Assembly: GCA_965112735.1 (NCBI GenBank)
Contig: OZ218965.1
Coordinates: forward strand, 2,170,001-2,234,000
Reading direction: 5' to 3'
DNA length: 64,000 nucleotides
From: Phaeosaccion multiseriatum
Taxonomy: Eukaryota > Ochrophyta, other classes
Made by a program: the position numbers and the translations under genes. Shown here one piece after another: positions 1 to 9,991 of the stretch (its first letter is position 1; every line of letters begins with the position of its first letter). Below the pieces are notes generated by a model. It saw only the letters and a program-made list of their open reading frames with translations, searched no databases and was not told the origin of the DNA.

Positions 1-122
1 GTTAAACCACACCACGGAATGTATCCGTCCCGTCGTCCCATCCCTCATTTCGGAGTCCCTTCTCCCGGCGCTGTTTGCTGTTTGCTTGTTACCTGCTTGC
101 TCGCTCTCTTTCATCCTTGCAG

Positions 123-883
123 GCATGTTTGACGCTGACCTGTCCAACGTGGACTTTACAGGCGCGGTGCTCAACCAGGCCAATGTGGAGCTCGCCAACC
201 TCGAGTGAGTTGCTTCCTTGACTTCAAGGAAGTGAGTGCGTGAGTGTGTGGGGCCCCAGAGAGCGAGTGATGCGGTGGGTTGGAGGTGCCGCAGAACGAG
301 GTGCTCACCTCACACTCCTTGTGTTTCGGTCGTTTCGTTTTTTGCCGTCGGACCCAGGGGGGCAATTCTGAAAGACGCAGACTGTACGGAAATGTACGTG
401 AGCGGAGCAACCAAGATGCTCCCGCAGGACATTGAGGGAGCAGACTTCACCGACACGTATATTAGAGGTGAGCTGGTGAGGGAGTGAGTGAAGTGAGATA
501 AATCACGAAGACTGTAGACCAGGGAACCGCTTTTCTTGCCTTTTTGACCTCCTTCCGTCCTTCCCTCCGGAGGGATAGGATAATGTTGCCGTCCTCAGCC
601 GCCGCTTCGCTTCTTCGCTCCCTTGGCCGCTGACGCGACTGCTGCTGCGTTGCTGTAATGCTGCTGTGCTGCTGTTTGTTGGTCCTTCTTCTTCTGTCCT
701 GCTCTCCTCTCCTCTCCTCCCCGCTGCTTGTGTTTTTGCTCTCCTGTCCTCTCCTGTCCGCTTCCTCCCCTCCTTGTCCTCCTTTTGTGTGCAGGCGACC
801 AACGCAAGTACCTGTGCAGCATCGCCAAAGGCACCAACCCTGTGTCGGGGGTGGACACTCGCGACAGCTTGCAGTGCAAGTGA
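123..883 (+). CDS. thylakoid-lumen pentapeptide-repeat protein, C-terminal exons (5' partial)
   Basis: Three phase-compatible exons are visible: 123-204, 358-467 and 795-883, with GT-AG borders and stop TGA at 881-883. The start lies upstream of the window. The joined protein has consecutive A(D/N)LxxxxF-type five-residue steps (for example [20 protein letters not shown]), which form the right-handed quadrilateral helix of pentapeptide-repeat proteins. It ends in a short Cys-containing tail ([20 protein letters not shown]) that I recognise from the lumenal pentapeptide proteins of plants, algae and cyanobacteria. Those proteins sit in the thylakoid lumen; their biochemical role is unsettled. 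The targeting sequence cannot be checked because the N-terminus is missing. Confident about the family; the lumenal location is inferred from the tail. Confidence 0.82.
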
Positions 884-2150
884 GGTGTAATGTGTGAGGT
901 CCTGAGGCGGGCGGGGTAGGAGAGGGGAGGGGGGAGGAAGGTAGCGAGAACGCTGGCCCTATGCGGGGCAGCAGGCAGCAGGCTGGACGGTGCAGCAAGG
1001 CGGGACGAGGGGATTGTGTCGCAAGCGAATTAGCGGACGAAGATAATTTCGAGGTCGATTTAATCAAGGGGTGTGGGTGTGGGGTGACAGGGGCGTAGCG
1101 AGGAGGGGGTACGAGGGGGTAGAGGAGGGAATAATAGAGAGTGGTACTGTACCTGATACAGTACATGATAGAGCGGACGTCTCGAAGGAGCGGCGAGGCG
1201 AGAGCGGCGAGGCAGTGGTCCTATTTTTTTTTTAATTTTGTTTAGACAAGAGAGCTCTCTCAATCGTAAAAATCTTCCATTAAATTAAAATTAAAAAAAA
1301 GAAAAAGAAAAAGGAGATGAATTGTTTTTTCTTTTTTCCTCCCTTCCACAAACGTCTTCCTCAAATGCCTCACCCACTTGCTCAGTCCCTCGTGCCGTTA
1401 CCGATCGTTTCGGCACGATTCGCAGAGCAGCTGGGTCCAACTCTCTGCGGCTCTGCAGGCTCCCTCAGCCCGTCCACCGACCCGGGTAGGAGGGCAATAA
1501 CCCCCCTCCCATGGCCCTTCCCATGGCCCTTCAGCGCTGCCCTTGATGCCAAGCTCACTGAGAAAGTACCTCACGAGGAGTAGGGGCGAAGGGTGTGTAA
1601 GTATCCAGCCAGACCCTAAGCCAAGCCATACACACCCTCAGCCACACAGCCCGACAAGCCGGCAGGGCGGCAGGGCGGCAGCAGAGTGGGAGGTCCCGGG
1701 CACCCACTGCATCATTGAATCCGTGCGGGGGGGGGGTCTTGGCAGAGGAATTACTCGACCCTGAACAGGCGGATTATTGCCCCAATCCTCCTACATCCAC
1801 CTAACGGGTAATTAGGCTCTTGGGGCGTTCGACGGAGGCGACAAGGTGCCTTGAGCACGACACGACACGCGACAGGCCATGGAGAAGAAGCAGGGGCGGT
1901 TTACAGGAGTACACACCCCTTGCCTTGCGGCGTCGCTGCGGCGCTACTTCTTGCTGAGCTAATCTTCTTTTTCTTCTTCCACCCTCCCGCTGCCCAGCAC
2001 AGGGGCTTTTCGTTCCACCCTCCTGCTGCCAAGCCCGCTAGGGTAAGCGTGTTCAAGCCGGCTCTTCCAGGAAATGCGCGCTGATAAGACCCCTCTTGCT
2101 GCTGTCCCTCTCCCGTTGCTGAACCCCACTTGTGCTGGAGATGACGCCCA
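884..2150. other. intergenic region between two convergent genes
   Basis: No supportable gene. It holds a GA/GGGG-rich stretch (900-1120) and an A-rich stretch around 1260-1312. The six-frame open frames here have no recognisable domain and no splice-consistent continuation. It is the joint 3' flank of the pentapeptide gene (+) and DPM3 (-). Confidence 0.6.
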
Positions 2151-2671
2151 TCAACGGAACTTGAAGCCCTTCGTCTTGAGCGACTCCCTTGCCTCCTTGA
2201 TCTGCTTGTCCAGCTCCACCACAGCACCGTCGCAGTCATTGAAGTTCAACACTGACCAGGTCAAATACGCAACAGAGTAGACACCGAAGCCCACCAGCGC
2301 TAAAAGTGGGAGCTGGTGCGAACGAGGAGGAGGGGGGGGAAGATCGGATTCAGAGAGGCAAACGTTAGCAGGTGCGCTGTTGATGAAGGTCTGGAATATG
2401 CGCACAAAGGCTACCGTATCTGCAGGAGATGATGCGCGTGACAGACAAAAAAAGAAAGAGCAGAACACCCCCTCACTCCACCTCTGTGCTACACCCCTCT
2501 ATAACAGCTCACGGCAGGTCGTACCCAAGGAAGAACGCTGGTTAGATTTGGCGGACAGCTGCTGCTGCCCGGGTTGGTGCCCAGCCCTCCTCCTCCACAG
2601 AAGAGCAAGGCCGATGTCCATACCATGAGGCCAATCACAATGGGTAGGAAGAACTTCTGGTAGTGCTTCAT
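2151..2671 (-). CDS. DPM3: dolichol-phosphate mannosyltransferase subunit 3 (DPM3)
   Basis: DPM3 is the small ER membrane subunit that holds the catalytic DPM1 in the dolichol-phosphate-mannose synthase complex, which supplies mannose for N-glycans, GPI anchors and O-mannosylation. The last exon encodes a transmembrane helix (LPLLALVGFGVYSVAYLTW) followed by the family signature FNDCDGAVVELDKQIKEAR and a short coiled tail ending GFKFR. This matches the FNDC..A..EL..QI.EAR..L tail of DPM3. The first exon begins at ATG 2669-2671 and encodes a first hydrophobic helix (FFLPIVIGLMVWTSALLF). The intron borders between the helices are not certain: a CAG acceptor just before LPLLALV (near 2312) and one about 110 bases upstream are both possible, and a small middle exon may exist. 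Expected size is about 90-100 residues. Confidence 0.8.
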
Positions 2672-2721
2672 GGCGGGGTTGCAAAGTAAAAGAGCAATGG
2701 GGACGGCGGCCGCCGGATTTA

Positions 2722-2738
2722 TTTATTGACTTAATAGG
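2722..2738 (+). repeat. dispersed 17-mer TTTATTGACTTAATAGG
   Basis: First of five exact copies in the window (others at 46715, 46794, 48140 and 48173; a diverged copy near 43677). This one lies about 50 bp upstream of the DPM3 start. It is AT-rich in a GC-rich background. Confidence 0.7.
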
Positions 2739-2807
2739 AATACCTATACAAAAGGATACAAAAGAAAAAACTAAAATTTTGTTTGTGTGTGTGTGTGTGT
2801 GTGTCTG

Positions 2808-2979
2808 TCGACCCCTGACAAGGTTCTGCGTTCCCGGTTCCAGGTTCTGGGGGAAAGCGTGTAATAGGTCCCAGGTTCCCCGGAAAAGCCGTGTAACAAG
2901 GCAATGATGAGGTCCCCCTGAACGTGGATCCAGGTTCCAGGTTCTGGCCGGAGTGCCTCAGAACCTTGTCAGGGGTCGA
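2808..2979. mobile_element. MITE-like inverted-repeat element, copy 1
   Basis: A 172-bp unit bounded by a near-perfect 21-bp terminal inverted repeat: it opens TCGACCCCTGACAAGGTTCT and closes with the reverse complement ending TGTCAGGGGTCGA. Internally it contains repeated GGTTCCAGGTTCTGG blocks and a stretch shared with copy 3 at 6458-6672. No coding capacity, so a non-autonomous (MITE) element is inferred. The flanks show at most a 3-bp direct repeat (CTG), so the target duplication is not clear for this copy. Confidence 0.7.
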
Positions 2980-3202
2980 CTGCCTGACTACTGCTTTGTA
3001 CAGCTCTCTGCCTGGGTGGTCACTCTTCCCTCAAGCAGCCCACCTACTACGACATCCCCCCTTTGTGCTCCACTCTATCTCATATTGTCTGCGGCCTTTC
3101 TTCCCTTCTGTTGCTGCTGCTGATGTGCAGACACTTGACTTCAACTAGTACCTGCCTGTAGTACTGTATTTTACAAGAGCAGCCAGTCGAGGAGTTGCGG
3201 GC

Positions 3203-3313
3203 CTGACCCTGACCCTGACCCTGACCCTGACCCTGACCCTGGCCCTGGCCCTGGCCCCGACCCTGACCCTGACCCTGACCCTGACCCTGCCCCTGACCCT
3301 GACCCTGCCCCTG
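3203..3313. repeat. (CCCTGA)n hexanucleotide tract with CCCTGG/CCCTGC variants
   Basis: About 18 tandem hexamers of CCCTGA, equivalent to TCAGGG on the other strand. This is one base away from the common TTAGGG telomere unit. A second, shorter GGGTCA tract is at 32709-32768. Both are interstitial and imperfect, so this is noted only as telomere-like. The tract ends about 40 bp before the first recognised exon of the next gene. Confidence 0.7.
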
Positions 3314-3355
3314 GCTGGCCCTGGTGACCCTGACCCCGACCGTCACTCTTCATAG

Positions 3356-4686
3356 ACGGGCTGGACGCGAGTTGCCCGGCAGCGACCGTCTCATCAACTA
3401 CATGTCAGGTGAGTGAAGCCTGCCTACTAGACGTAAGACCTACGTACGCCTACTACGTAATAGCGACGTACTGGCTGCTCTCGTGGAACTTTGAAAAGGG
3501 AGAGGTTTTCCAGCAGCCTCGCACCTTCTTGGCTCGGCCTTCTCCTTGTTGGCCTTGTTGGAGTGGGTAGGCTCTGATGGCACTTCCGCGTGACTGCAGC
3601 TCAGTACCCGCAAACGCATAGAGAACTGCGGCGAGGGAGATGCTGAGCAAAGCAGAGCCGCACCCACTGCGGCCTCATCCACTGCCATCCCCTCGCTCCC
3701 ACTGCCATCCCCATCCACTGCCATCCCACCCCATCCCCTCCACAGACGTGGGAGAGGTTCGCAAGCAGTTCGAGCGCCTTCGCGAGATCGAAGGGATGGA
3801 GCGCAGGGTCGTGGACATGGCCAACCGCGAGAGAGAGGTCAGTCAGTGTTAGTCAGTGTCAGTATCAGTGTCAGTGTTTGTGCCAAGTGCAATGGCCAGA
3901 AAGGTGCTGGCTGCTCCATGCCATCGGCGGCTGGAAGGGATAGGCCTATCCCCTTGGGATACCTCATCGACGCGGAGACCGCTCTGCTACTGTATCACCA
4001 ACTGCTCTACAGAGCCCAAGGAGGGTCTTCGCTTGGGCCTGGGCCATCCCTTGCGTCGGCCTGCCTCTCACCACCTCACCCCACCCCGACCCCGCTCAAT
4101 CCCACCCTCAAAACCCCAACCAGGTTAAGATAGAGGCCCGCAAGGGTGGACTCGCGCTGGCTGCAGAGTCCGAACAGTATCGACCCCTGACACGCTATCG
4201 CTCACATTCTCGATAGCGCGCTATCGCGCCCCGGCGGGCCCGATAGCGCGCTATCGGCCGCCGGCCAATAGCGGATAGCGTGCCGGCTGGCGCCGGCCGA
4301 TAGCGGATAGCGTGCCGGCTGGCGCCGGCCGATAGCGGATAGCGTGCCGGCTGGCGCCGGCCGATAGCGGATAGCGCGCCGGCTGGCGCCGGCGATAGCG
4401 GATAGCGAGCCGGCTGCGCGCCGGCGATAGCGGATAGCGCGCCGGAGATAGCGGATAGCGTGCCGGCTGGCGCCGGCGATAGCGTTAGCGGATAGCGTGT
4501 CAGGGGTCGAAACAGTACGACAAGACCGAGGAGCTCGACGGCCTCGGGAGCGAGGCGCAGCAGCAAGAAAAGGGCAACCGGTTTTATACCGTTGTTGGGG
4601 AGGGAGGGAGGGACTGGGGCAACGAAAAAGACGACGACGAGGAGGAGGAGGACGAGGGGGAGGGGGAGAGCACAGATGGCACTTGA
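3356..4686 (+). CDS. unknown charged protein, last exon split by a mobile element
   Basis: Three exons are phase-compatible: 3356-3408, 3746-3837, and a last exon starting at 4124. They encode ...GSDRLINYMSDVGEVRKQFE... then a helical segment (QFERLREIEGMERRVVDMAN) and ...EVKIEARKGGLALAAESEQY. At 4180 the last exon is interrupted by a 331-bp inverted-repeat element flanked by AACAGTA on both sides. If the element and one AACAGTA copy (338 bp) are ignored, the frame continues from 4518 through a D/E-rich tail to TGA at 4684-4686. Read straight through the element, the frame hits TAG within about 30 bases. The N-terminus is unknown: ATG at 3402, at the end of the first exon, is possible, or an earlier exon may exist. 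No family recognised. Confidence 0.6.
4173..4517. mobile_element. MITE-like element, copy 2, inside a coding exon (with 7-bp target duplication)
   Basis: The element is 4180-4510 (331 bp). Its ends form a 20-bp perfect inverted repeat, TCGACCCCTGACACGCTATC, and its first 13 bases match copies 1 and 3. The flanks 4173-4179 and 4511-4517 are both AACAGTA, a perfect 7-bp target-site duplication. The interior is a tandem array of about 32-bp units containing GATAGCGGATAGCG and GCCGGCTGGCGCCGGC, both rich in dyad symmetry. There is no open transposase, so it would be mobilised in trans. Because 338 is not a multiple of three, reading through it truncates the host protein. Confidence 0.88.
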
Positions 4687-5209
4687 TGACGGACGGAGGG
4701 GCGGGGGTGGGGAGGTCGCTGTAGATAGTGTCTAGCTGTGTAGATAAGGGGGGCAATGGCAGCGAGCGAGGCAGGCTTCCGGTGGCAGTTGATCGGCAGT
4801 TGGTTGGACGCGAAGGTTGGAGGAGACTCTTCCCTTCAAAGAGTACATGTTAACATCATAATACAAACTTACAGTTATTTCCAATTTGAAATAGCAGTGC
4901 GTGGGCTGTTATGGTTTGTAGTTTGTAGACAAGCGAGAGTCTCCAGGGGCGGGGAAAGTGATGATGAAGGGGAAGTGGTTCCTTCCATGGTGAGAGGGAA
5001 GGAGGAGTAGGAGTGGGTAGTGTGTGAGCCTCTCTTCAGCGCTGCGGAGGGAGGGGCGCGGTGCTGCTCGTTCAAGCACTTCGCAGAGGGAAAGCGCCAA
5101 ATCTGGTTATATTACTACGAAGGAAGACAATAAGCTGCTATTTACGGCACCGTGTGCGAAACTAGGCGGTGCTTTACCCAGGAGGGGCCGCGCTGTCTGC
5201 CCTGGTCAC
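4687..5209. other. intergenic region between convergent genes
   Basis: No gene seen. It includes a short AT-richer stretch (4845-4930), which may hold polyadenylation signals for the + strand gene, and then GA-rich sequence. Confidence 0.5.
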
Positions 5210-6214
5210 TCAGTCCTCGCACTCGCAGGGGTGACCATGGGCGTGCACCCACTGCTTCATCTCCTCAAAGGCGGCAGGGGCCATATCCCATCCAGAATCA
5301 GGCAAGTATTCGTTTTTCACGACTTGTGGGCATGCGCTCTCATCCCAGGGACACATGACCTCCTCCGATCGAAGCCACTTCAGGACAGAGAGGCTCTTGG
5401 CGAAACAAACTGCCAAACCACACACATTTGCATCCCACCCGCACAGCTCCCGTGCGTTTTCATGGAGCCACTGCAGCACTTCCAGATTGCCTTGCTCGGC
5501 CGCCAAGAAAGCCCCAGACCTCCACCCGCTCGTGTTATATGCCGCCTCCATCTCAGCTCTGACCTTCGGATGATGCAAAAGCATGTCCAACGCTCGAATG
5601 TGCCCCGCCCTTACAGCCCCCATCCATAAAACCCAATGAGGAGGGCCGTCAAACTCGTCGGACAGCAGCCACGTAAGAACCTCCACATTGCCGCACTTGC
5701 CAGCTTCGCCACAAATGCGGCCCTGGCCCCACGGGCACCGCTCCTTGTTGGGCAGGTCCTCCACTCGCAGCCATTGGAGGATGCTCAGTCCGTGCTTTTC
5801 ATTCCTCACCGCAACCACGCAAACGAACAAACCCCAGGCACACCCCATGCTGTGAAGAGCCTTGCAAATACTCACATCTCCGTACTCTGCCGCAGCCTCA
5901 AATGTCTCCACACTCAGCTCATACCCGCACTTCCTGGCCCACCTCAAACGCTCCACAGACTCAACCACACCCCTGATCCGCGTTGTCTTGGCCGGATGGA
6001 GACGTCTGTAGTGGCCCTTCCACTCCTTGCTCACCGCCGCTACGAACAAGTCGTGACCCCCACCAGTCCACTCCATCACACTGCAGAGCAACGCAGCCTG
6101 GGCCAGGGCCTGTTCACAAGCTTCGAAGGTTTGAGCATCGCTTCCCTCGCCTCCAGCAAGGGCAGCAGGAACGGGAGAAGCTGCCACGGCGGCGCTGCAA
6201 CCTTGCGCCTCCAT
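5210..6214 (-). CDS. ankyrin-type repeat protein, single exon
   Basis: A 334-residue intronless frame from ATG 6212-6214. After an Ala-rich N-terminus it shows degenerate ankyrin-like helical pairs: KCGYELSVETFEAAAEYGDV, EAGKCGNVEVLTWLLSD, AVRAGHIRALDMLLHH, AAEQGNLEVLQWLHENAREL and KSLSVLKWLRSEEVMCPWDE. The pattern (A..GN.EVL.WL...G.PWD) is the divergent ankyrin form that is greatly expanded in heterokonts and large DNA viruses. Such proteins are protein-binding scaffolds; no catalytic residues are seen and no partner can be inferred. The start is supported by the absence of an earlier in-frame ATG. Confidence 0.75.
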   Translation of the reverse strand: MEAQGCSAAVAASPVPAALAGGEGSDAQTFEACEQALAQAALLCSVMEWTGGGHDLFVAAVSKEWKGHYRRLHPAKTTRIRGVVESVERLRWARKCGYELSVETFEAAAEYGDVSICKALHSMGCAWGLFVCVVAVRNEKHGLSILQWLRVEDLPNKERCPWGQGRICGEAGKCGNVEVLTWLLSDEFDGPPHWVLWMGAVRAGHIRALDMLLHHPKVRAEMEAAYNTSGWRSGAFLAAEQGNLEVLQWLHENARELCGWDANVCGLAVCFAKSLSVLKWLRSEEVMCPWDESACPQVVKNEYLPDSGWDMAPAAFEEMKQWVHAHGHPCECED

Positions 6215-6457
6215 CGAGGAGTCGATAGGTGGGGCTCGCTGGAGCCTTTTGCCACCCTCCTTTCGGCTCGATCCCGCAGCCCCGCTCTGTATGACTGCTT
6301 GACACGTATGATGTGCCGCGCGGGGAAGGTGATCGGGGGGAAGAAGCGCTTTTGCTTTCCTCAGCGAAGCCTGGTACGAGGAGAGAAGGGAAGGGGGAGG
6401 GGGATTGACAGGAGGGCTGTGATCAGAGGGCGTTTGTGGCGGGACGGCCGGCCTTTC

Positions 6458-6672
6458 TGAGTTCCAGGTTCTGGCCGGCTCCCTGACAAGGTTCTGCGTT
6501 CCAGGTTCCAGGTTCTGGGGGAAAGCGTGTAATAGGTTCCAGGTTCCCCGGAAAAGCCGTGTAATAAGGTAATGATGAGGTCCCCCTGAACGTGGATCCA
6601 GGTTCTGGCCGGCGCAGCCGGCCAGGTTCCAGGTTCTGGCCTGGGTCGCCTCAGAACCTTGTCAGGGGTCGA
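6458..6672. mobile_element. MITE-like inverted-repeat element, copy 3 (left end eroded)
   Basis: The right end CAGAACCTTGTCAGGGGTCGA (6652-6672) matches copy 1. The left end keeps CCCTGACAAGGTTCTGCGTT (6481-6500) but has lost the outer TCGAC. The interior shares a long block with copy 1 (gggaaagcgtgtaataggt, ccggaaaagccgtgtaa, atgaggtccccctgaacgtg), so copies 1 and 3 are one subfamily. Extra GGTTCTGGCCGG blocks occur at both edges. Confidence 0.75.
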
Positions 6673-7111
6673 TGTCTGGGGCCCACGGTGTGGGGGGCGG
6701 ACCTGTGAGCGGGGCATATGACCAACGCAAATGCTGTGGGCTTGAGTGTGTCGCTGTTAAATAGCAAATAGCCAGCGCCTGCCTGCCTCGTCCTCGTCCT
6801 ATACGTCAATAAACTTGCTCATCCTCCTCTTCGATCCTCTCCTACACCCCCCGCCCCCGCTCTCCTGGTGCACAAATTCTTGCCTCGAACCCGCCCCCCC
6901 CCCTGTCCCTCTGCGCAGTGTCTGCCTCTTACGACATGAAAGCACCGCGGTAGACAGGAGGAACGATACTCCCACACTTTGGCAGTCCTGCTTGCCTTTC
7001 CCGTCCCTGCTGCTCCTACCATGGTATCGTATATGTATCCTTTATATCTACCCCACCATACCACCCCCACTGCCATCCCCCTCCACTGTCATCCCCTCCA
7101 CTGCCATCGGT
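6673..7111. other. intergenic region
   Basis: No gene seen. It ends with several CCACTGCCATC repeats (7066-7110), a dispersed minisatellite word that recurs at 3660-3735, 25090, 36480-36530, 60775-60805, 62335-62660 and 63560-63620. Confidence 0.5.
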
Positions 7112-9960
7112 CTACTCGATGGCCTGTAGCGCCAGCAAGTTGCCCCTCTTCTTGGCCACGATAGTGCTCAGCAGTCCCACCACGCGATCATCAAGACTGG
7201 CCAGGCTTCCTCGACGACCCTGCGACGGCTGTTGTTGTTGTTGCTGCTGCTGCTGCTGCTGCCGCTGCTGAGTTGGTGTATGGTCTGGCTGCTGGTCTTG
7301 ATGGTCATAGTCTCGCGCCCACTCACCCTCACTCTCACCCCCACCCTCACCCCAGAAGGTTGGTTGAGAGCCTGCCGGCGCTTGCCCCCCCGGAGAGAAG
7401 AAGCCTTCCCCATCCTCCGGCCGCTCGGCCTGCCCCGCCCCGCTGCCGCTGGCGCTGCCCCTGCGAGGCGATGACAAGACAGGGGGCTCCCTCTCCATCG
7501 GCAGCTGCTCTCCTCCGTAGGGCGCCTCACGCTGCTGCTGCTGCTGCTGTATCACCAACTGCTGCTCTTCTTGCCGCAGTCGCTCCTCCTCCCACCGCAG
7601 CTCCGCCTCCTGCTCGGAAGAGATGCGCTGCTTAATGCCCTCGGGCGACAAAGGGCTCACAAATGACGAATACACGACAGACCTCCGCCTCGCTTCCTGC
7701 TGTATCACCAACTGCTGCCCTTCCTGCTCCTGCGCCCCCCCCTGCAGCTGATCGAATCCGAGGTGGGAAGCAAGGGTGTGCTGCTCTGACCACATGCTGG
7801 GGCTCGGCGTCGATGGTCCAAACCACTCCTGCGCGGTGGACCCACCTCCCCGCCCCCCACCCAGTGCCTCCTCCTGCCCCCCCACCCCCTCCCCCTCCTC
7901 CTCCTCCTCCTTCTTCTCCTCCCCCAGCTGCTGCTGCCGCTGTGCCATCCGCTTCCTGAGCGCTGCTGCTCGGGCCTTGTTGCCCCTCGAAGGTGAGGCG
8001 TCTTCCCTCACAGGGCTCCTTGTGGCCCTCACCGCGTCAGGCAAGTGGTGCACCTGTTGGTACTCCGCCCCGCGCCCGTGTGGAGACCTACCCCGAGGCC
8101 GCTGCTGCCGCTGCTGCCGCTGCTGCTGCTGCTGGTACTGCAGGCCCCGCTCCGAGGACCTATCCCCGAGGGTCACCTTGAACCGAAACAGACCGCTGCC
8201 ACCCTGACCCCGCTGCCCCTCCTCTCCCCTGGCCCCCTCCGCATACCGTGACAACTCTCGCCCTCTCTCCTTCCCCGCCTTCGTCAAAGGCCCCCCTCCC
8301 TTGCCTCCCCCTGGTCCTCCTCCTCCTCCCCCTCCCTCCCCCTCCGGCCCCCTCAACCGATGCGAGACCTCCAGCGACCTGCTCCGGCCTCCCCCCTGCC
8401 GCCCCTTGCACGCCCTCCTGCTCCCGCCCCACGCGTCGCCCCTGCCATCCTCCACCTCCGTGTCCACCCCCCCCGTGAGGGCGTAGAACTCCTCCTCTGC
8501 CACCGCTGCCGCAAGCTCCTCCTCCGTCTGCCCAATGGTGCGAAAGTATGAAGTCACCGCGCCGCGCGTGTTGCGCGGAATGGTACTCGACGAGACATTC
8601 CACGGAACATTCGGCCTCCGCCCCATGGCCGCCTCTGCAGATCTGGGCCTCAGGGGTGCCGGCGACCCTTCATCCTCCTCCGTGGTGATGATGCCTCCTC
8701 CTCTGTAGCGCATGATGGGTGTGGATCTGCTCGTCCTTGCAGACCTCGGGCCCGCCCACGTAGCTGCCAACTTTTGCTGCATCACCAACTGCTGCTGCTG
8801 GTGGTGCCGATGGTCCTCCACGGGGGATGAGATGGCAGCCGAGTGCAAGTTGTCCACGCTTCTGTGCCGAGCCAAGGCCGGGGCAGGGCCGGCGCTGTAG
8901 TCCATTGAAGAGCACACCGCGTCCCCTGCCCCCCTCGACGCTTGCAAGGGTCTCCCAGGAGGCAAACTGTGAAGCAAACCGTGACCGTTGAGGCCGGTGA
9001 GACCGTTGGAGCCGGTGAGCGGCACAGTGGGGGTGATGGTGGGGGGGTCCCTCCACGGAATGTGCGTCCTCGGTAGCGACTGTCCCTCCACTGCCATCTC
9101 CCCTCCCGCCGCCCCTACCCCTGCTCCTCCACCTCGTCCTCCTCCCTGGCGCCCCCTCGACGTGTTCCTCATCGACAGCCCGCCCCCTCCCTTGCCCCCC
9201 TTACTACTGCCGCTGCCCAGCAGAGCACCGTCCACCGTGCTGCTCCTGCCCCTCCTCCCCGAGTTGGTGGCATGGATGGCAGCATACGAGCCGCCCCCGG
9301 CAAGGCCTCCCCCCACCTCGTTTAGCAGCGTCGCCCCTCCTCCTCCTCCTCCTCCTCTCGCTGCTCCTCTCGCTGCTCCTCCGTCACCGGCAGAATTGCA
9401 TGGGTCAAGGCTTCCAAAGCCCCGGGGGGCACCGCCAACCCCTCCCTCCTCCTGCCGCTGCTGCTGTATCACCAACTGCTGCTGGTTGGTTGGGCTGAGG
9501 GTCGGTGTGAAGCCCACGAGAAAGCCGGACATGTTCAGCGCATCAGTGGGGGGCTGGCTGCGAGGAGACAATGTTTGCGCGTGGATGGAAGCGCCGGACG
9601 TGCCCACCCCCGCCAGTCTCCCTCCTCCTCCTCCTCCTCCTCCTCCTCCTCCTCCTCCTCCTCCTCCTCCCACTGCTGCTGCTGCTGCCCCACCGGCACC
9701 GGGCGAGGTGAGACTTCCCCCTGCCACTGGCCCCGACGCCGAAGAGGGCCTGTTCGAGCCCACCCCCCCACCTGCAGTGAGAGAGACGGTGCGAGAAGCA
9801 CGATGCACGACATTGTCCAGCACGAGCACGCTCGGCAGCAGGTGCCGAAGCATCACCCGATACCTGCGGCTGCAGGAGGCTTGGGTTTTGGCCTGGGCCT
9901 TGTCAGTCGGGCCTGTCCCTCCCGCCCCTCCTCCTCCTCCTCCTCCTCCTCCTCCTCCTC

Positions 9961-9991
<31 letters not shown>

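Noticed and set aside
2924-3148. 74-residue open frame overlapping element copy 1
   Set aside because: GTG start inside a transposon-like repeat; no domain and no splice connection that could be confirmed to the downstream exons.
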